Below, piece by piece: positions 54,038 to 63,473 of a DNA stretch of 64,000 bases. The stretch lies in the NCBI RefSeq assembly GCF_024398035.1, contig NZ_CP073748.1, forward strand, positions 2,703,520 to 2,767,519, written 5' to 3'. Within the stretch, counting starts at the first letter, position 1. The number at the start of each line of letters is the position of its first letter. The position numbers were made by a program, and so were the translations under genes. This DNA is from Kordiimonas sp. SCSIO 12603 (lineage in GTDB: Bacteria > Pseudomonadota > Alphaproteobacteria > Sphingomonadales > Kordiimonadaceae). The notes beneath the pieces were generated by a model. It worked only from the letters and a program-made list of their open reading frames with translations. It searched no databases and had not been told where the DNA came from.

Positions 54038-55915
54038 ATGTTTAAAAATATGCGCTACGCCATTGCTGGCCTTATGGCAACAACAGCTATCACAGCCCTT
54101 CCCGCACAAGCTATAGAAACAACTGAACCAGCACAAATTCGCTGGGACCTTACTGACCTTTATAAAACAGAGCGTGACTGGAATAAGGAACGTGAACAGT
54201 TGCTTATAGATATTGAAAAGCTTGCTCGTTTTAAAGGTAAACTGACAGAAAGTGCTAAAACGCTAGCTGATGCTTCCGATGAACTATCAGCCATTAACAA
54301 GCGCACAGCTCGTATGTTTATTTATGCATCTCTGGGCGGAGATGAAGATCTACGTAACGCAGAAGGCCAGGAAAAACTAAGCCTGGCACGTTCTGTCTTC
54401 GCGAAGCTTGGGCAAATTACGTCTTATATGTCACCGGAAATGCAGGCAGCTGGCTCAGAAACTCTGGAAAGATATATCAAAGAAGATAAGCGCCTTGAAA
54501 AACATGCCTTTAACATCAGAGACCTGATAAAACGAAAAGAGCATATTCTTGGCGACCAAGCTGAAGGCGTGCTCGCAAACGCTGGTGAAGTGCTTTCAGG
54601 GCCACAGCGGATTTACTCGCTTCTTACCACGGCCAGTATTCCGTGGCCAAAGGTAACTATGTCTGACGGCGAGACCGTAGACCTCAATCAATCCATGTAC
54701 ACTAAATACCGCGCGGTACAAAACCGGGAAGACCGCAAGAAAGTATTTGATGAATTCTGGAGCACATGGAAGCAGTATGAAGCAGCTCTCGGCCAAACCC
54801 TTGATACCTTGGTGCGCTCTCATATCTTCACAAGTAAATCTCGTAAATACCCTACATCGCTTGATGCAGCGGTTGCAGGTAGCAATGTGCCATCCGATGT
54901 GTACCGCGCACTTGTAAAGGCTGCGAACGAGAACCTACCGTCCATGCACCGCTACTTAAAACTGCGTCAGCGCATCATGGGCCTCGAAGACCTGCACTAT
55001 TACGACATTTACCCGGAAGTAACCCAGCTCGAACGCGAATTCACGCTAGACGAAGCTAAAGCAATGACAAAAGCTTCCTTAAAGCCCTTTGGGGAAGAAT
55101 ATCTTAAAAAATTAGATGAAGGTTTTGCAGGTAACTGGATGCATGTTTATCCGCAACCGGGTAAGCGCTCAGGCGCGTATATGCAAGGCGCTGGTTATGA
55201 CGAACACCCTTATGTTCTCTTGAACTATAATAGTGGTTTTGAAGATGTCTCCACCTTCTCTCATGAATGGGGCCATGCGGTGCATACTATGCTTGCCAAG
55301 GAAAACAATCCTTACGAAACATACAGCTATCCAATTTTCACAGCGGAACTTGCTTCAACAACAAATGAGGTTCTCTTGCAAGAACATATGTTGGCAAAAA
55401 ACCTGAGCGATGCAGAGCGGCTTTATTATATCGATCGCGCACTCGAAAGTTATCGTGGTACTTTCTTCCGCCAAACCATGTTTGCTGAATTTGAACTGAA
55501 AATCCACGAACTTGCAGAGGCTGGCGAAGCCCTATCTGGCTCCAAGATGACAGAAGTGTACCTTGATCTTCTTAAAAAATATCATGGCCACGATGAAGGC
55601 GTTATGAATATTGATCCGCTTTATGCGATTGAGTGGGCTTATATCCCGCATTTCTATTATAATTTCTATGTGTATCAGTATGCGACAAGCATTTCAGGAG
55701 GCACCATGTTTGCCGAACGTATGCTAAGCGGTGACGAACAAGCAGATGATGACTATCTAAACGTACTCAAAGCTGGTGGCAGTAAATACCCACATGAAAT
55801 GCTGAAAGATGCGGGTGTAGACCTTACTTCAAGTGCTCCATATGACGCACTCATCGCTCGTATGAACCGCCTGATGGATGAAGCTGAAGTTATTCTTAAG
55901 CGCATGGGGAAATAA
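54038..55915 (+). CDS. Secreted M3-family oligoendopeptidase (PepF-like)
   Basis: 625 residues from the ATG at 54038, with CAGGGGG nine bases upstream; the longer reading to 53987 is less likely. A signal peptide (cleavage near AQA) sends it to the periplasm, unlike the cytoplasmic PepF of most bacteria. The zinc motif is FSHEWGHAVHTML (HExxH), with the third ligand Glu in FTAELASTTNEVLL. M3 peptidases cut short peptides. Convergent with the TonB receptor behind a shared terminator. Confidence 0.92.
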   Translation: MFKNMRYAIAGLMATTAITALPAQAIETTEPAQIRWDLTDLYKTERDWNKEREQLLIDIEKLARFKGKLTESAKTLADASDELSAINKRTARMFIYASLGGDEDLRNAEGQEKLSLARSVFAKLGQITSYMSPEMQAAGSETLERYIKEDKRLEKHAFNIRDLIKRKEHILGDQAEGVLANAGEVLSGPQRIYSLLTTASIPWPKVTMSDGETVDLNQSMYTKYRAVQNREDRKKVFDEFWSTWKQYEAALGQTLDTLVRSHIFTSKSRKYPTSLDAAVAGSNVPSDVYRALVKAANENLPSMHRYLKLRQRIMGLEDLHYYDIYPEVTQLEREFTLDEAKAMTKASLKPFGEEYLKKLDEGFAGNWMHVYPQPGKRSGAYMQGAGYDEHPYVLLNYNSGFEDVSTFSHEWGHAVHTMLAKENNPYETYSYPIFTAELASTTNEVLLQEHMLAKNLSDAERLYYIDRALESYRGTFFRQTMFAEFELKIHELAEAGEALSGSKMTEVYLDLLKKYHGHDEGVMNIDPLYAIEWAYIPHFYYNFYVYQYATSISGGTMFAERMLSGDEQADDDYLNVLKAGGSKYPHEMLKDAGVDLTSSAPYDALIARMNRLMDEAEVILKRMGK

Positions 55916-55936
55916 TCCCTGCGTCAGCTTGCAAAC

Positions 55937-55968
55937 AAAAAAGGCCGGGGAAAACTCTCCGGCCTTTT
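55937..55968. terminator. Bidirectional terminator between the PepF-like gene and the TonB receptor gene
   Basis: AAAAGGCCGG, a ten-base loop and CCGGCCTTTT. It can serve both convergent genes. Confidence 0.85.
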
Positions 55969-55989
55969 CTGGTCTATACCTGAATAAAC

Positions 55990-58893
55990 CTAGAACTTGG
56001 CTTTTACACCAAAACTGGCTGTCCAGTCATATTCTTCATACTGTGCAAGGAAATCTTGGCCGCCAGTACGGAATGCGGCCTGAAATGGGCGGTCATTCAC
56101 GTTAGACATAGTGCCGTATAGCTTCACACCGTCATAGATTTCATAAGAAGCAGAGAAATCCCATTGTTTGTGATCCAGCACGTACCGGTCACCAAAACCT
56201 TCAGAGTCAACTTCGTCCAGATATTCATCGCGGTATGTAAGGGCGGCGCGAAGTGTTAGCGGGCCTTTTTCATAACCAAGAACAATATTGGCAATATTTT
56301 TGGAAGTACGCGGTAATGGTATTTCACGTACCTCTTCACCTGTATCAATAGTCGCATCACTATCAACATAAGTATAATTCAGGCCAAGGATAATACCGTC
56401 AAGCAAACCCGGAAGGAACGTAAGAGCCTGCTGATAGTTAAGTTCAATCCCTTTCACCGTTGCTTCATCACCATTGAACGGCTGAACAACTTCACTGAAA
56501 TCAATACCATTGATAGTCACATCTTCAAGTGTACGATCTACAACGAAGTTTTTGATTTTCTTATAGAAAACACCTGCTGAAATGATGGAGTCGTTATTCG
56601 GATACCATTCAATACCGAAATCAAGGTTGTTACTGGTTAACGGCACAAGCGCTCCATTACCAATTGTACCTTCTGTCGTACGGTCAATCTCGCCATCTTC
56701 GAACTCGTCTTCAAACTCGATTTCACCTGTTGGAATAATATCATCAATGTTTGGACGCACAACGGACCGGAAGTATGCTGCACGCAGAAGTAAGTTTGGT
56801 TTCAATTCATATCGAACGTTTACACTTGGCAGCCAGTGGCCATAATCACGATCTGTATTTACGGGTGAAACTGATGTTACATCTTCCGTTTCTGGCTCCC
56901 CTTCATCATCAAGAACAGGATTACCATCAGCATCGCGAACAATTTCTTCACCAACCGTTACGAAATTACTGCTTGTTTTAAAGTCTGTGTATTCATAGCG
57001 AACACCACCGATAACGCGAAGCGCACCAACATCAATACGGCCAAGAATATATGAAGCATAGATATTCTCTTCCGCTTCATAATCTACAGCGTCTGAAGCA
57101 ATCAAAGTATCTGCTTCATTGATTTCAAAAGTAGATACATTCGCTCGGAAATAATCTTCAACTGCTGCCGCATCAGGGCCAAAATCACCCACCGCAAAAT
57201 CAGGTGGGAAATCAATATCAGTTCTAAAATCCGCAAGCGTTACATCGCCAAGATTTCCATCATAAACAATGGTGCTGTCATTACGTGACTTTTCACGCAG
57301 ACGGGCTTTTGCCCCCCATTTAATCAGTACTGGGTTATCATTCCAGTAGAGATCTTTGGCGATATCAAGCTTGAACGCAATCTGCTCATCATCTGTAAAG
57401 TTGTTGCCAAACTCAATGGTATCAAGCTCATAAGCGGAAGCATCGCGAATACCGTCAAAATCAGCCTGATTAAGGAAAGCCGAATTAGGAAGAAGTCTGT
57501 TTCTGAAATTCACACCAGCATTAAAATCTTCACCTGCGAAATCGATATCAAAGCGGTTTGGCTCATTTTCTTCAGCTTTGGAGTATGAAGCAGAATATTC
57601 AATGCGCATGCTATCAAGACGCGTTTCACCGCCCGCCTGCACAGTCAGAATTTTCTGAGTTTCAACGCGGTTTCTAACATCACGGTCTGCTTCAATACCA
57701 TTCTGGAACGCAACGCCATCGGCTGCATTTGTATTATCCAGATCGAACTCGCCTTCATCAAACTTCAACTCGACCCGACTACGGATTTCAGAATCTCTAA
57801 AGTTGGAATAAAGAGAACGGATATAAAGATCTGTGCTGTCTGTCGGTTTAAAATCAAGGTTTAAAGCAGCAGCGATACGGCGACGAGAAATCACATAATC
57901 ACGGAACTCAAGCTCTTCCGGGATTAGTGCATCAATTGTTTGATCTTCATCATCTTCATTGATCCAGCCACCATCAACTTCAACATTGTCTGAGCCAAAA
58001 TCACGATCGAAATAACTGAAAGAACCTGCAATTGCGAAACGATCACTGAACTTGTTTGCAATTGTTAGAGCCCCTTTAGGGCTAATATCATCCTGCTGGC
58101 GGTTATAACTGCCTTCAAGTTTTGCTTTCACGAACAAACCGTCACGATCAAAACCAGAAAGCGTTTTAATATCAACATTACCACCAATCGCATCACCATC
58201 TACGTCAGGTGTCAGGGACTTTGTAACCTCAACACTTTCAAGAATTTCAGATGGGAAGATATCCAAGGCTACCTGACGGTCACCACCTTCAGGGGAAGGA
58301 AGCCTTACACCACCAATCGAAGAAGAAGATAGGTTTGGATCAATACCCCGAATGATTACAAAGCGGCCCTCGCCCTGATCATTTGCTACAGATAGACCAA
58401 CGATACGGCGCACCGCCTCTGATACGTTCTGGTCAGGAAAGTTACCCGCTGCATCAGCTGACAGGAAGTTTGCCACATTATCGGCCGAACGCTGTTTGGC
58501 AAGTGAACTATTCAGAGAACCACGAAGACCAGTTACAACGATAACTTCGTCAACACCTTCATTCGCACCATAAGCAATATCAAGCTTACCGCCATCTTCG
58601 GATACAGTAACCTTTCGTTCAATCGGATCTGTACCAATATAATTGATTACCAGCGTATATTCGCCTGCTGGAATATTACCGAAATAATATCCACCTTCAG
58701 CATTGGTCACTGTACGGCGATTAAGTTCCTTAATTTGCACAATAGCGCCTTCAAGTGCCACTGCGTTTTCACTATCGGAAATACGGCCTGAAAGGTCAGC
58801 CGCGTAAGCAGCACCAGACGCCAAAATAGCCACCGCACTTGCTGTAGTGAGTACAGCACGGCGCACATTCTTAAGTTTTGATGGAATAGACAT
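55990..58893 (-). CDS. TonB-dependent receptor with carboxypeptidase-like N-terminal domain
   Basis: 967 residues from the ATG at 58893, which has AGAGAG upstream; an ATG at 58911 would add six residues. Signal peptide (cleavage near AYA), a CarboxypepD_reg-type beta-sandwich (about 36-115), a TonB-box-like DEVIVVTG, the plug (FVIIRGIDPNLSSSSIGG) and a 22-strand barrel ending GVKAKF. Such receptors take up large or scarce substrates such as oligosaccharides, peptides or metal complexes. The secreted peptidases nearby suggest peptides or proteins (inference). Confidence 0.9.
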   Translation of the reverse strand: MSIPSKLKNVRRAVLTTASAVAILASGAAYAADLSGRISDSENAVALEGAIVQIKELNRRTVTNAEGGYYFGNIPAGEYTLVINYIGTDPIERKVTVSEDGGKLDIAYGANEGVDEVIVVTGLRGSLNSSLAKQRSADNVANFLSADAAGNFPDQNVSEAVRRIVGLSVANDQGEGRFVIIRGIDPNLSSSSIGGVRLPSPEGGDRQVALDIFPSEILESVEVTKSLTPDVDGDAIGGNVDIKTLSGFDRDGLFVKAKLEGSYNRQQDDISPKGALTIANKFSDRFAIAGSFSYFDRDFGSDNVEVDGGWINEDDEDQTIDALIPEELEFRDYVISRRRIAAALNLDFKPTDSTDLYIRSLYSNFRDSEIRSRVELKFDEGEFDLDNTNAADGVAFQNGIEADRDVRNRVETQKILTVQAGGETRLDSMRIEYSASYSKAEENEPNRFDIDFAGEDFNAGVNFRNRLLPNSAFLNQADFDGIRDASAYELDTIEFGNNFTDDEQIAFKLDIAKDLYWNDNPVLIKWGAKARLREKSRNDSTIVYDGNLGDVTLADFRTDIDFPPDFAVGDFGPDAAAVEDYFRANVSTFEINEADTLIASDAVDYEAEENIYASYILGRIDVGALRVIGGVRYEYTDFKTSSNFVTVGEEIVRDADGNPVLDDEGEPETEDVTSVSPVNTDRDYGHWLPSVNVRYELKPNLLLRAAYFRSVVRPNIDDIIPTGEIEFEDEFEDGEIDRTTEGTIGNGALVPLTSNNLDFGIEWYPNNDSIISAGVFYKKIKNFVVDRTLEDVTINGIDFSEVVQPFNGDEATVKGIELNYQQALTFLPGLLDGIILGLNYTYVDSDATIDTGEEVREIPLPRTSKNIANIVLGYEKGPLTLRAALTYRDEYLDEVDSEGFGDRYVLDHKQWDFSASYEIYDGVKLYGTMSNVNDRPFQAAFRTGGQDFLAQYEEYDWTASFGVKAKF

Positions 58894-59057
58894 TGTTTCT
58901 CTCTGAGCCATTTATAGTGGTGTTTACTATTGAATTATCTGGCCACTTAGAAACGCTGAGATTGTTACGCTTCAGTTACGAGTGAGTGAACTTTCCATGT
59001 AACAAAGAAAAAATTGAATATTCCTTTTATAAATCAATACCTTAGAACTATACTAAC

Positions 59058-59084
59058 AAAAAAAGGAGCCACAAACGCAGCTCC
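59058..59084 (-). terminator. Terminator downstream of the RTX protease gene
   Basis: On the minus strand GGAGC, a loop of about ten bases, GCTCC, then a run of seven T. The stem is only about five or six pairs. Confidence 0.65.
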
Positions 59085-59112
59085 CCTCATCGCCAATAAA
59101 CAAGAAATATTA

Positions 59113-61158
59113 CTAATCAAAGACGTAGTTTACAGAGGCTAAATCATTGAGAGAAAGACCTATCAGCAATACGCTATCCCCTCCACCGATATCAATCAAT
59201 ACACCACCAGATTGCTCGCTGGCTGCAGCTTGAACATCACCTGCTGATTGGAAATTGGTCGTTGCATTTGCAAGGTACAGCGTATCATCAGAAACATTGA
59301 AGTCTTCAACACGGTCGTCTCCATGACCGTCAGCAAACACAAACGTATCTGCGCCAGATCCCCCCGTGAAGGTATCATTACCGCTACCACCCCACAGAGT
59401 ATCATCACCCGATCCGCCATCAACAGTATCGTTTCCACCGCCAGAGAAAAGATTATCAGCACCAGCCTGGCCAAAAATCACATCAGAGCCACCGCTACTA
59501 TAGACAAGGTCATCGCCAGCACCCAAATCGATATAATCATTAGTCCCGCTATCACTACCATCATTCTGGCCACCAAAAACGCTATCATCACCACCAGCGG
59601 CATAAACGGTATCATCACCCTGACCACCACCGATCAGGTCAGCACCATCTGCTCCGTATATGGCATCTCCTCCATTTCCAGACCAAATGACATCACTTGC
59701 CGTACCTGTTGTTACCTGTTCACCATGATCAAATAGGCCATTATCAGTTACAGCACTATCGTCCCAACCACCTGCAACCAGCGTATCAGCGCCATCCCCA
59801 CCGTAAAGCGTATCGGAGCCATCAGCTAAAGCACTGGTTGCTGAAGATACAAGTTGTTTTATTTCTCCATCATTGGCACTTCCACCAATAAGCAGATCAT
59901 TTCCAGCGGCCCCAGCTACCGTATCGTTTCCACTGCCTCCAACAACAATGTCATCACCATCATCATCGGCTCCGGCCCATAACTGATCATTCCCCTCTCC
60001 GCCGAAGCTTTGGTCATCACCGGCACCGCCGCGCAGCACGTCATTACCTGCCCCGCCTTCCATACGGTCATCACCATCATTTCCAATCAAACGGTTCGCG
60101 GCATCGTTACCTTGAATAGTATCATCACCAGTTGCGCCAGTAGCGTTTTCTATGATGGTATCATCCGCTATATAGAGAGTATAACTATCTTCGAAGAAGC
60201 CAGTTCCCTCAGACCAATACTGAATATCAGTTCCTACATTACTCCAAGAGCCTGGGGCTAAATTAACATGCACTGCCTTAGCGCCTGTAACAGCCAAGGT
60301 ATCCTTACCTCCATAATCCCATACAGTCTGCAGGTAGCGCTCAGCTGTATCAAAGGTATAAGTATCTGTACCAGCTGTTGTAACAGTATCCTTACCGTAC
60401 AATTCCTGCAGCACCACAATATCATGATACATATATGTTTGCGGCCAGAGATCAGCCCATGTCGCTTCGCTGAAACGGGCGGATACCGTATAGCTCATTA
60501 CAGTATATTCAACACCTTCCAGCTCAGAGGGCATCGTTGCACCACCAATGCCCCCCTCAAACGAATGACTAAGACCAAGCGCATGCCCAAGTTCATGTAA
60601 AATAGTATGTTCGAAGTCTACGTCAGTTTCTTTATGATTTTTAGAAATTAACCAGATGTCACCTGCCTGCACTGTATTGCCTGGCAAATAAGCCCAGCCA
60701 ACAGCGCTTTCATCATCAATCCCAGACCAGGCTATCCTAAGTGTACCGGCTGTGGTTGCATCATCTTCTACCTGTGCAAAATCCAGGTTTGTGTACCGGC
60801 GCAGTTCTTCAAGTGCCTCAACGAATAGTCCTTGGGCATATGCAGAAAGTGTTGATACCCCACTAACAGGCTCTAAATCCTGCCCGTCTCGATAGCCGAC
60901 AATATCATCCGAGGAATATACACTGTCAGGGCCGCCAAAGCTGTATGTGAGTGTCGTCGTACCATCTGCATTAGCCGAATATTTAATACCAGATATCAGC
61001 GCATCAATAGTCTGCGTACCAGTCGCTGCCGCAGATGATGTAGGTACGACATCATCAATCCCGCTTACTGTTGTACTTGCCTGATTAGCATCTTCGCTTC
61101 GAACTGGGCTAACTTTTCCGCTACAATTACAATTACATGTGCTGCTACCTACACACAA
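59113..61158 (-). CDS. RTX serralysin-like M10 metalloprotease
   Basis: 681 residues from a TTG start at 61158; the GAGGAGG site precedes it and no in-frame ATG/GTG fits better. The zinc motif HELGHALGLSH (HExxHxxGxxH, about residues 186-200) and Met-turn VMSYTV are typical of serralysins. RTX calcium repeats GGxGxDx fill about residues 345-640. The terminus NYVFD-type tail is like a type I secretion signal. It lacks a Sec signal; the first 15 residues instead carry four cysteines (TCNCNC). A secreted protease exported by ABC-HlyD-TolC; only TolC is in this window. Confidence 0.88.
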   Translation of the reverse strand: MCVGSSTCNCNCSGKVSPVRSEDANQASTTVSGIDDVVPTSSAAATGTQTIDALISGIKYSANADGTTTLTYSFGGPDSVYSSDDIVGYRDGQDLEPVSGVSTLSAYAQGLFVEALEELRRYTNLDFAQVEDDATTAGTLRIAWSGIDDESAVGWAYLPGNTVQAGDIWLISKNHKETDVDFEHTILHELGHALGLSHSFEGGIGGATMPSELEGVEYTVMSYTVSARFSEATWADLWPQTYMYHDIVVLQELYGKDTVTTAGTDTYTFDTAERYLQTVWDYGGKDTLAVTGAKAVHVNLAPGSWSNVGTDIQYWSEGTGFFEDSYTLYIADDTIIENATGATGDDTIQGNDAANRLIGNDGDDRMEGGAGNDVLRGGAGDDQSFGGEGNDQLWAGADDDGDDIVVGGSGNDTVAGAAGNDLLIGGSANDGEIKQLVSSATSALADGSDTLYGGDGADTLVAGGWDDSAVTDNGLFDHGEQVTTGTASDVIWSGNGGDAIYGADGADLIGGGQGDDTVYAAGGDDSVFGGQNDGSDSGTNDYIDLGAGDDLVYSSGGSDVIFGQAGADNLFSGGGNDTVDGGSGDDTLWGGSGNDTFTGGSGADTFVFADGHGDDRVEDFNVSDDTLYLANATTNFQSAGDVQAAASEQSGGVLIDIGGGDSVLLIGLSLNDLASVNYVFD

Positions 61159-61316
61159 AACCGCCTCCTCTGAACTGAGCCTGAAAAAACGAGTTTATAC
61201 CTCTAGCTGGTAAACAAAAAGTGTTATGTGTAATTTTAGTGAAATCACTGAATTAACAATCTTAGAAAGAGTGTAAAAACAAAACTGCAAGATATAGATT
61301 GTTTGGAAAATATAAA

Positions 61317-61393
61317 TGGCGATCCCGCGAGGACTCGAACCCCGAACCTGCTGATTAGAAGTCAGCCGCTCTATCCAGTTGAGCTACGGGACC
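61317..61393 (-). tRNA. tRNA-Arg (TCT)
   Basis: On the minus strand GGTCCCG pairs with CGGGATC (one G-U); anticodon loop CTTCTAA gives TCT, reading AGA. CCA is encoded (61317-61319). No neighbour shares its strand except the tRNA-Pro genes. Confidence 0.95.
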
Positions 61394-61497
61394 GCACATA
61401 GATATATGGCCGTCTGGCCAGCGGGCTGCACACTATCGTAACAGCCTGAAAAAGAAAATAGGTAAAATGCCTTACCTAAAAGTTTCTTTCCGCTGAT

Positions 61498-61525
61498 AAG
61501 AAAAAAGGCATCCAACAAGGATACC
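61498..61525 (-). terminator. Terminator of the left tRNA-Pro unit
   Basis: On the minus strand GGTATCC, TTGTT loop, GGATGCC (one U-G pair), then TTTTTTCTT. Lies 50 bases past the tRNA-Pro 3' end. Confidence 0.8.
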
Positions 61526-61537
61526 TTCTTCTTCGAC

Positions 61538-61667
61538 TGGGTTTTATTGGTCTTAAAAACTTTCCCGGAAGAAAGTGGTCGGGGAGACTGGATTCGAACC
61601 AGCGACCCCCTGTACCCAAAACAGGTGCGCTACCAGGCTGCGCCACTCCCCGGCGCTCGGTGTATCT
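61538..61667. repeat. Tandem duplication, left copy of tRNA-Pro region
   Basis: 128 of 130 bases equal those at 61766-61895, offset 228 bases. It contains the whole tRNA-Pro, its downstream stretch and the junction with the -10 element. Confidence 0.9.
61576..61652 (-). tRNA. tRNA-Pro (TGG), left copy
   Basis: On the minus strand CGGGGAG pairs with CTCCCCG; anticodon loop TTTTGGG with TGG. CCA is encoded (61576-61578). Identical in sequence to the copy at 61804. Confidence 0.95.
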
Positions 61668-61691
61668 ATTCTTATCAGCCCACTTATGCAA
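61663..61691 (-). promoter_or_regulatory. Promoter of the left tRNA-Pro
   Basis: On the minus strand TTGCAT, 17 bases, TAGATA, ten bases before the mature tRNA. The 17-base spacer differs in sequence from that of the other copy, but the hexamers and spacing are the same, which supports function. Confidence 0.6.
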
Positions 61692-61730
61692 GGGAAAAAT
61701 AACAGGCTGAAGAAATTTTATCTGGAAACG

Positions 61731-61755
61731 AAAAAAGACATCCCGAAGGATGCCT
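61731..61755 (-). terminator. Terminator of the right tRNA-Pro unit
   Basis: On the minus strand GGCATCC, a TTCG tetraloop, GGATGTC (G-U pair), then TTTTTT. A textbook UUCG-capped terminator. Confidence 0.85.
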
Positions 61756-61765
61756 TTTTATTCGT

Positions 61766-61895
61766 TGGGTTTTATTGGTCTTAAAAACTTTCTCTGAAGA
61801 AAGTGGTCGGGGAGACTGGATTCGAACCAGCGACCCCCTGTACCCAAAACAGGTGCGCTACCAGGCTGCGCCACTCCCCGGCGCTCGGTGTATCT
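61766..61895. repeat. Tandem duplication, right copy of tRNA-Pro region
   Basis: Second copy of the 130-base unit, 228 bases from the first, with two substitutions. See the left copy. Confidence 0.9.
61804..61880 (-). tRNA. tRNA-Pro (TGG), right copy
   Basis: Sequence identical to the left copy, including encoded CCA (61804-61806). Upstream it has its own promoter and downstream its own terminator. Confidence 0.95.
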
Positions 61896-61919
61896 AGGGT
61901 TATAGCCGTTCTGATGCAA
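61891..61919 (-). promoter_or_regulatory. Promoter of the right tRNA-Pro
   Basis: On the minus strand TTGCAT, 17 bases, TAGATA, ten bases before the tRNA. The same spacing and hexamers as the left copy; the stretch ATTTTTCCCTTGCAT is shared by both. Confidence 0.6.
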
Positions 61920-62082
61920 GGGAAAAATTCAAAAATTATGAAAAAACCGAGCGCAGCCCGCAACCCCATGGTTTCCAAGGCTTTGAAAGCGTGTCATTGA
62001 AACCTTATACAAAAACAGGGAACAGAGTAATTCTGCTCCCCATCCGTTTTCACCCATACTGTAACAAATGAGTCGTAATTCT

Positions 62083-62505
62083 CTAATGCTTTCGTACATA
62101 ACGCGCAAAGTTGGAAGGCGCCCCGCCACCCGGCAAGTTTACCTTCTGCACTACTTCCATCTCTGTTCCACCATTCACTAAAGTCCGGTAAGCCATCATG
62201 CGTTCCTGATCACGGTAAAAAGCTGAAGAATCCAGTGTATTCTCTGAAGTCGCTGTTACTGAAATAGCATCAGCCAGATCACCACCCGCGAATTTATATT
62301 GGTGCCCATCTGGTTTACAGCGGAAGCTATGTGCGTGTTGCTCGCCTTCGGTATCGACCCAGGCCATTTTAAACTCAAGCTCTTCCCCATTCTGGTGGAT
62401 AGCGTAATAACCAGTTACTGGTGGCTCACCCTGCTCGTATTCGCAGCTGTCCGGGTCCAAAATCCACTCGCCAAGAAACCCTTGGTAAAGGGGCTTATCG
62501 CTCAT
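62083..62505 (-). CDS. Uncharacterised protein with a lipocalin-like pattern
   Basis: 140 residues. FLGEWILDPDSCEYEQGEPPVTGYYAI and KMAWVDTEGEQHAHSFRCKPDG resemble small cytosolic lipocalin-like or THAP4/nitrobindin-like beta-barrel proteins in rhythm, but I could not place it in a family with certainty. No signal peptide is present. It lies 21 bases past the thioesterase gene and is probably its operon neighbour. Confidence 0.6.
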   Translation of the reverse strand: MSDKPLYQGFLGEWILDPDSCEYEQGEPPVTGYYAIHQNGEELEFKMAWVDTEGEQHAHSFRCKPDGHQYKFAGGDLADAISVTATSENTLDSSAFYRDQERMMAYRTLVNGGTEMEVVQKVNLPGGGAPSNFARYVRKH

Positions 62506-62526
62506 GATACTTCCTTTTATAGAAAT

Positions 62527-62970
62527 TCAAGATTTTCGCTGAAACGCCTTAAAGAGCGCACTAGCATCTGCCACCAGCTTATCCCCTACCCAGATGGAAC
62601 CTGCAACAGAAAAGAGACCATCACCAGCAGAATGCGCAGTTGCGGTTCCTTCCACCCAGTCACCAAGCTTTGCCGGACCTAAAAAATCAGTCGTTAAACG
62701 CACAGTAACAAACGGTGGATCAGTTACCTCCATAACCGCAGTAGCGAGCATGATATCGGCAAATGTCATCAGCATACCGCCATGACACATTCCACCAGCA
62801 TTTATGTGGCGCTCAGCAACACGAAATCCGCGCGACCAAACATCACCAGCACGTTTTTCAAACAGGGGCCCATTTTCCCAGGCAAAATTGGAATTGGATA
62901 CAATTGGCCCATAACCCTCAGGCGGGTTAGCCGCAGCAATCATTTCATCTGTTGCAATGCGGCTTTTCAT
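62527..62970 (-). CDS. PaaI-type hotdog thioesterase
   Basis: 147 residues. HINAGGMCHGGMLMTFADIMLATAV contains the HGG and downstream Asp of the hotdog PaaI family, and ADASALFKAF is near the C-terminus. These enzymes hydrolyse acyl-CoA or phenylacetyl-CoA thioesters. Its ATG overlaps the DUF192 stop by one base (TAATG), so it is coupled to it. Confidence 0.85.
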   Translation of the reverse strand: MKSRIATDEMIAAANPPEGYGPIVSNSNFAWENGPLFEKRAGDVWSRGFRVAERHINAGGMCHGGMLMTFADIMLATAVMEVTDPPFVTVRLTTDFLGPAKLGDWVEGTATAHSAGDGLFSVAGSIWVGDKLVADASALFKAFQRKS

Positions 62971-63473
62971 TAGTTCTTGAATGTTTTTGCGTTACCAAGG
63001 AAAGCATGACGAACAATATCGCCTGGCTTGATATTCAATTCTTCTGCGCGGCCCCCAGGAATTTCAAGCACAGCCTTGGCTTTACCTTCAGAGCTGTAGC
63101 GCGGCCCTTCATCAAGAGGCTTGGCGTTAGCCCGAATATTCAAAATCTCACCGGTTTTCTTCATGAAGATAATATCAAGCGGGATCAGCGTATTCCGCAT
63201 CCAGAAACTTCTGTAATCTTCATTTGGAAAAATAAAGAGCATCCCGGCATCTGGTGCCAGATGTTCCCTATTCATCAGACCTTGTTGCCGCTGTGCGTTT
63301 GAAAGCGCCAATTCAACATGAAATTCATGTACGGAACCATCAGCACGTTCAATGATAAGTGGCGTGGTAAGCTTTTCTTGAGCATTGGCGGGCGCAACAC
63401 TACCGACCAAAAACAAAAGCACACAGGCCATAAGCCTGCGTGCTATCTGTGTTAGTTTCAATTTATGCATCAC
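62970..63473 (-). CDS. Secreted DUF192-family protein
   Basis: 167 residues. Signal peptide with cleavage near [27 protein letters not shown] and [15 protein letters not shown] are the DUF192 signatures, and [19 protein letters not shown] follows. The function of the family is not settled. It overlaps the cold-shock gene by eleven bases and the thioesterase by one base; a double cold-shock protein beside a DUF192 gene is a common alphaproteobacterial pair. Confidence 0.85.
   Translation of the reverse strand: MMHKLKLTQIARRLMACVLLFLVGSVAPANAQEKLTTPLIIERADGSVHEFHVELALSNAQRQQGLMNREHLAPDAGMLFIFPNEDYRSFWMRNTLIPLDIIFMKKTGEILNIRANAKPLDEGPRYSSEGKAKAVLEIPGGRAEELNIKPGDIVRHAFLGNAKTFKN

Noticed and set aside
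61476-61691. Minus-strand frame with [13 protein letters not shown] over tRNA-Pro (also 61781-61978)
   Set aside because: It is a translation of the tRNA gene itself; there is no protein evidence.
61575-61784. Plus-strand reading frames beginning [15 protein letters not shown] over the tRNA-Pro genes (also at 61803-62000)
   Set aside because: They are antisense to tRNA-Pro; this peptide is a known artefact of gene callers at tRNA genes.
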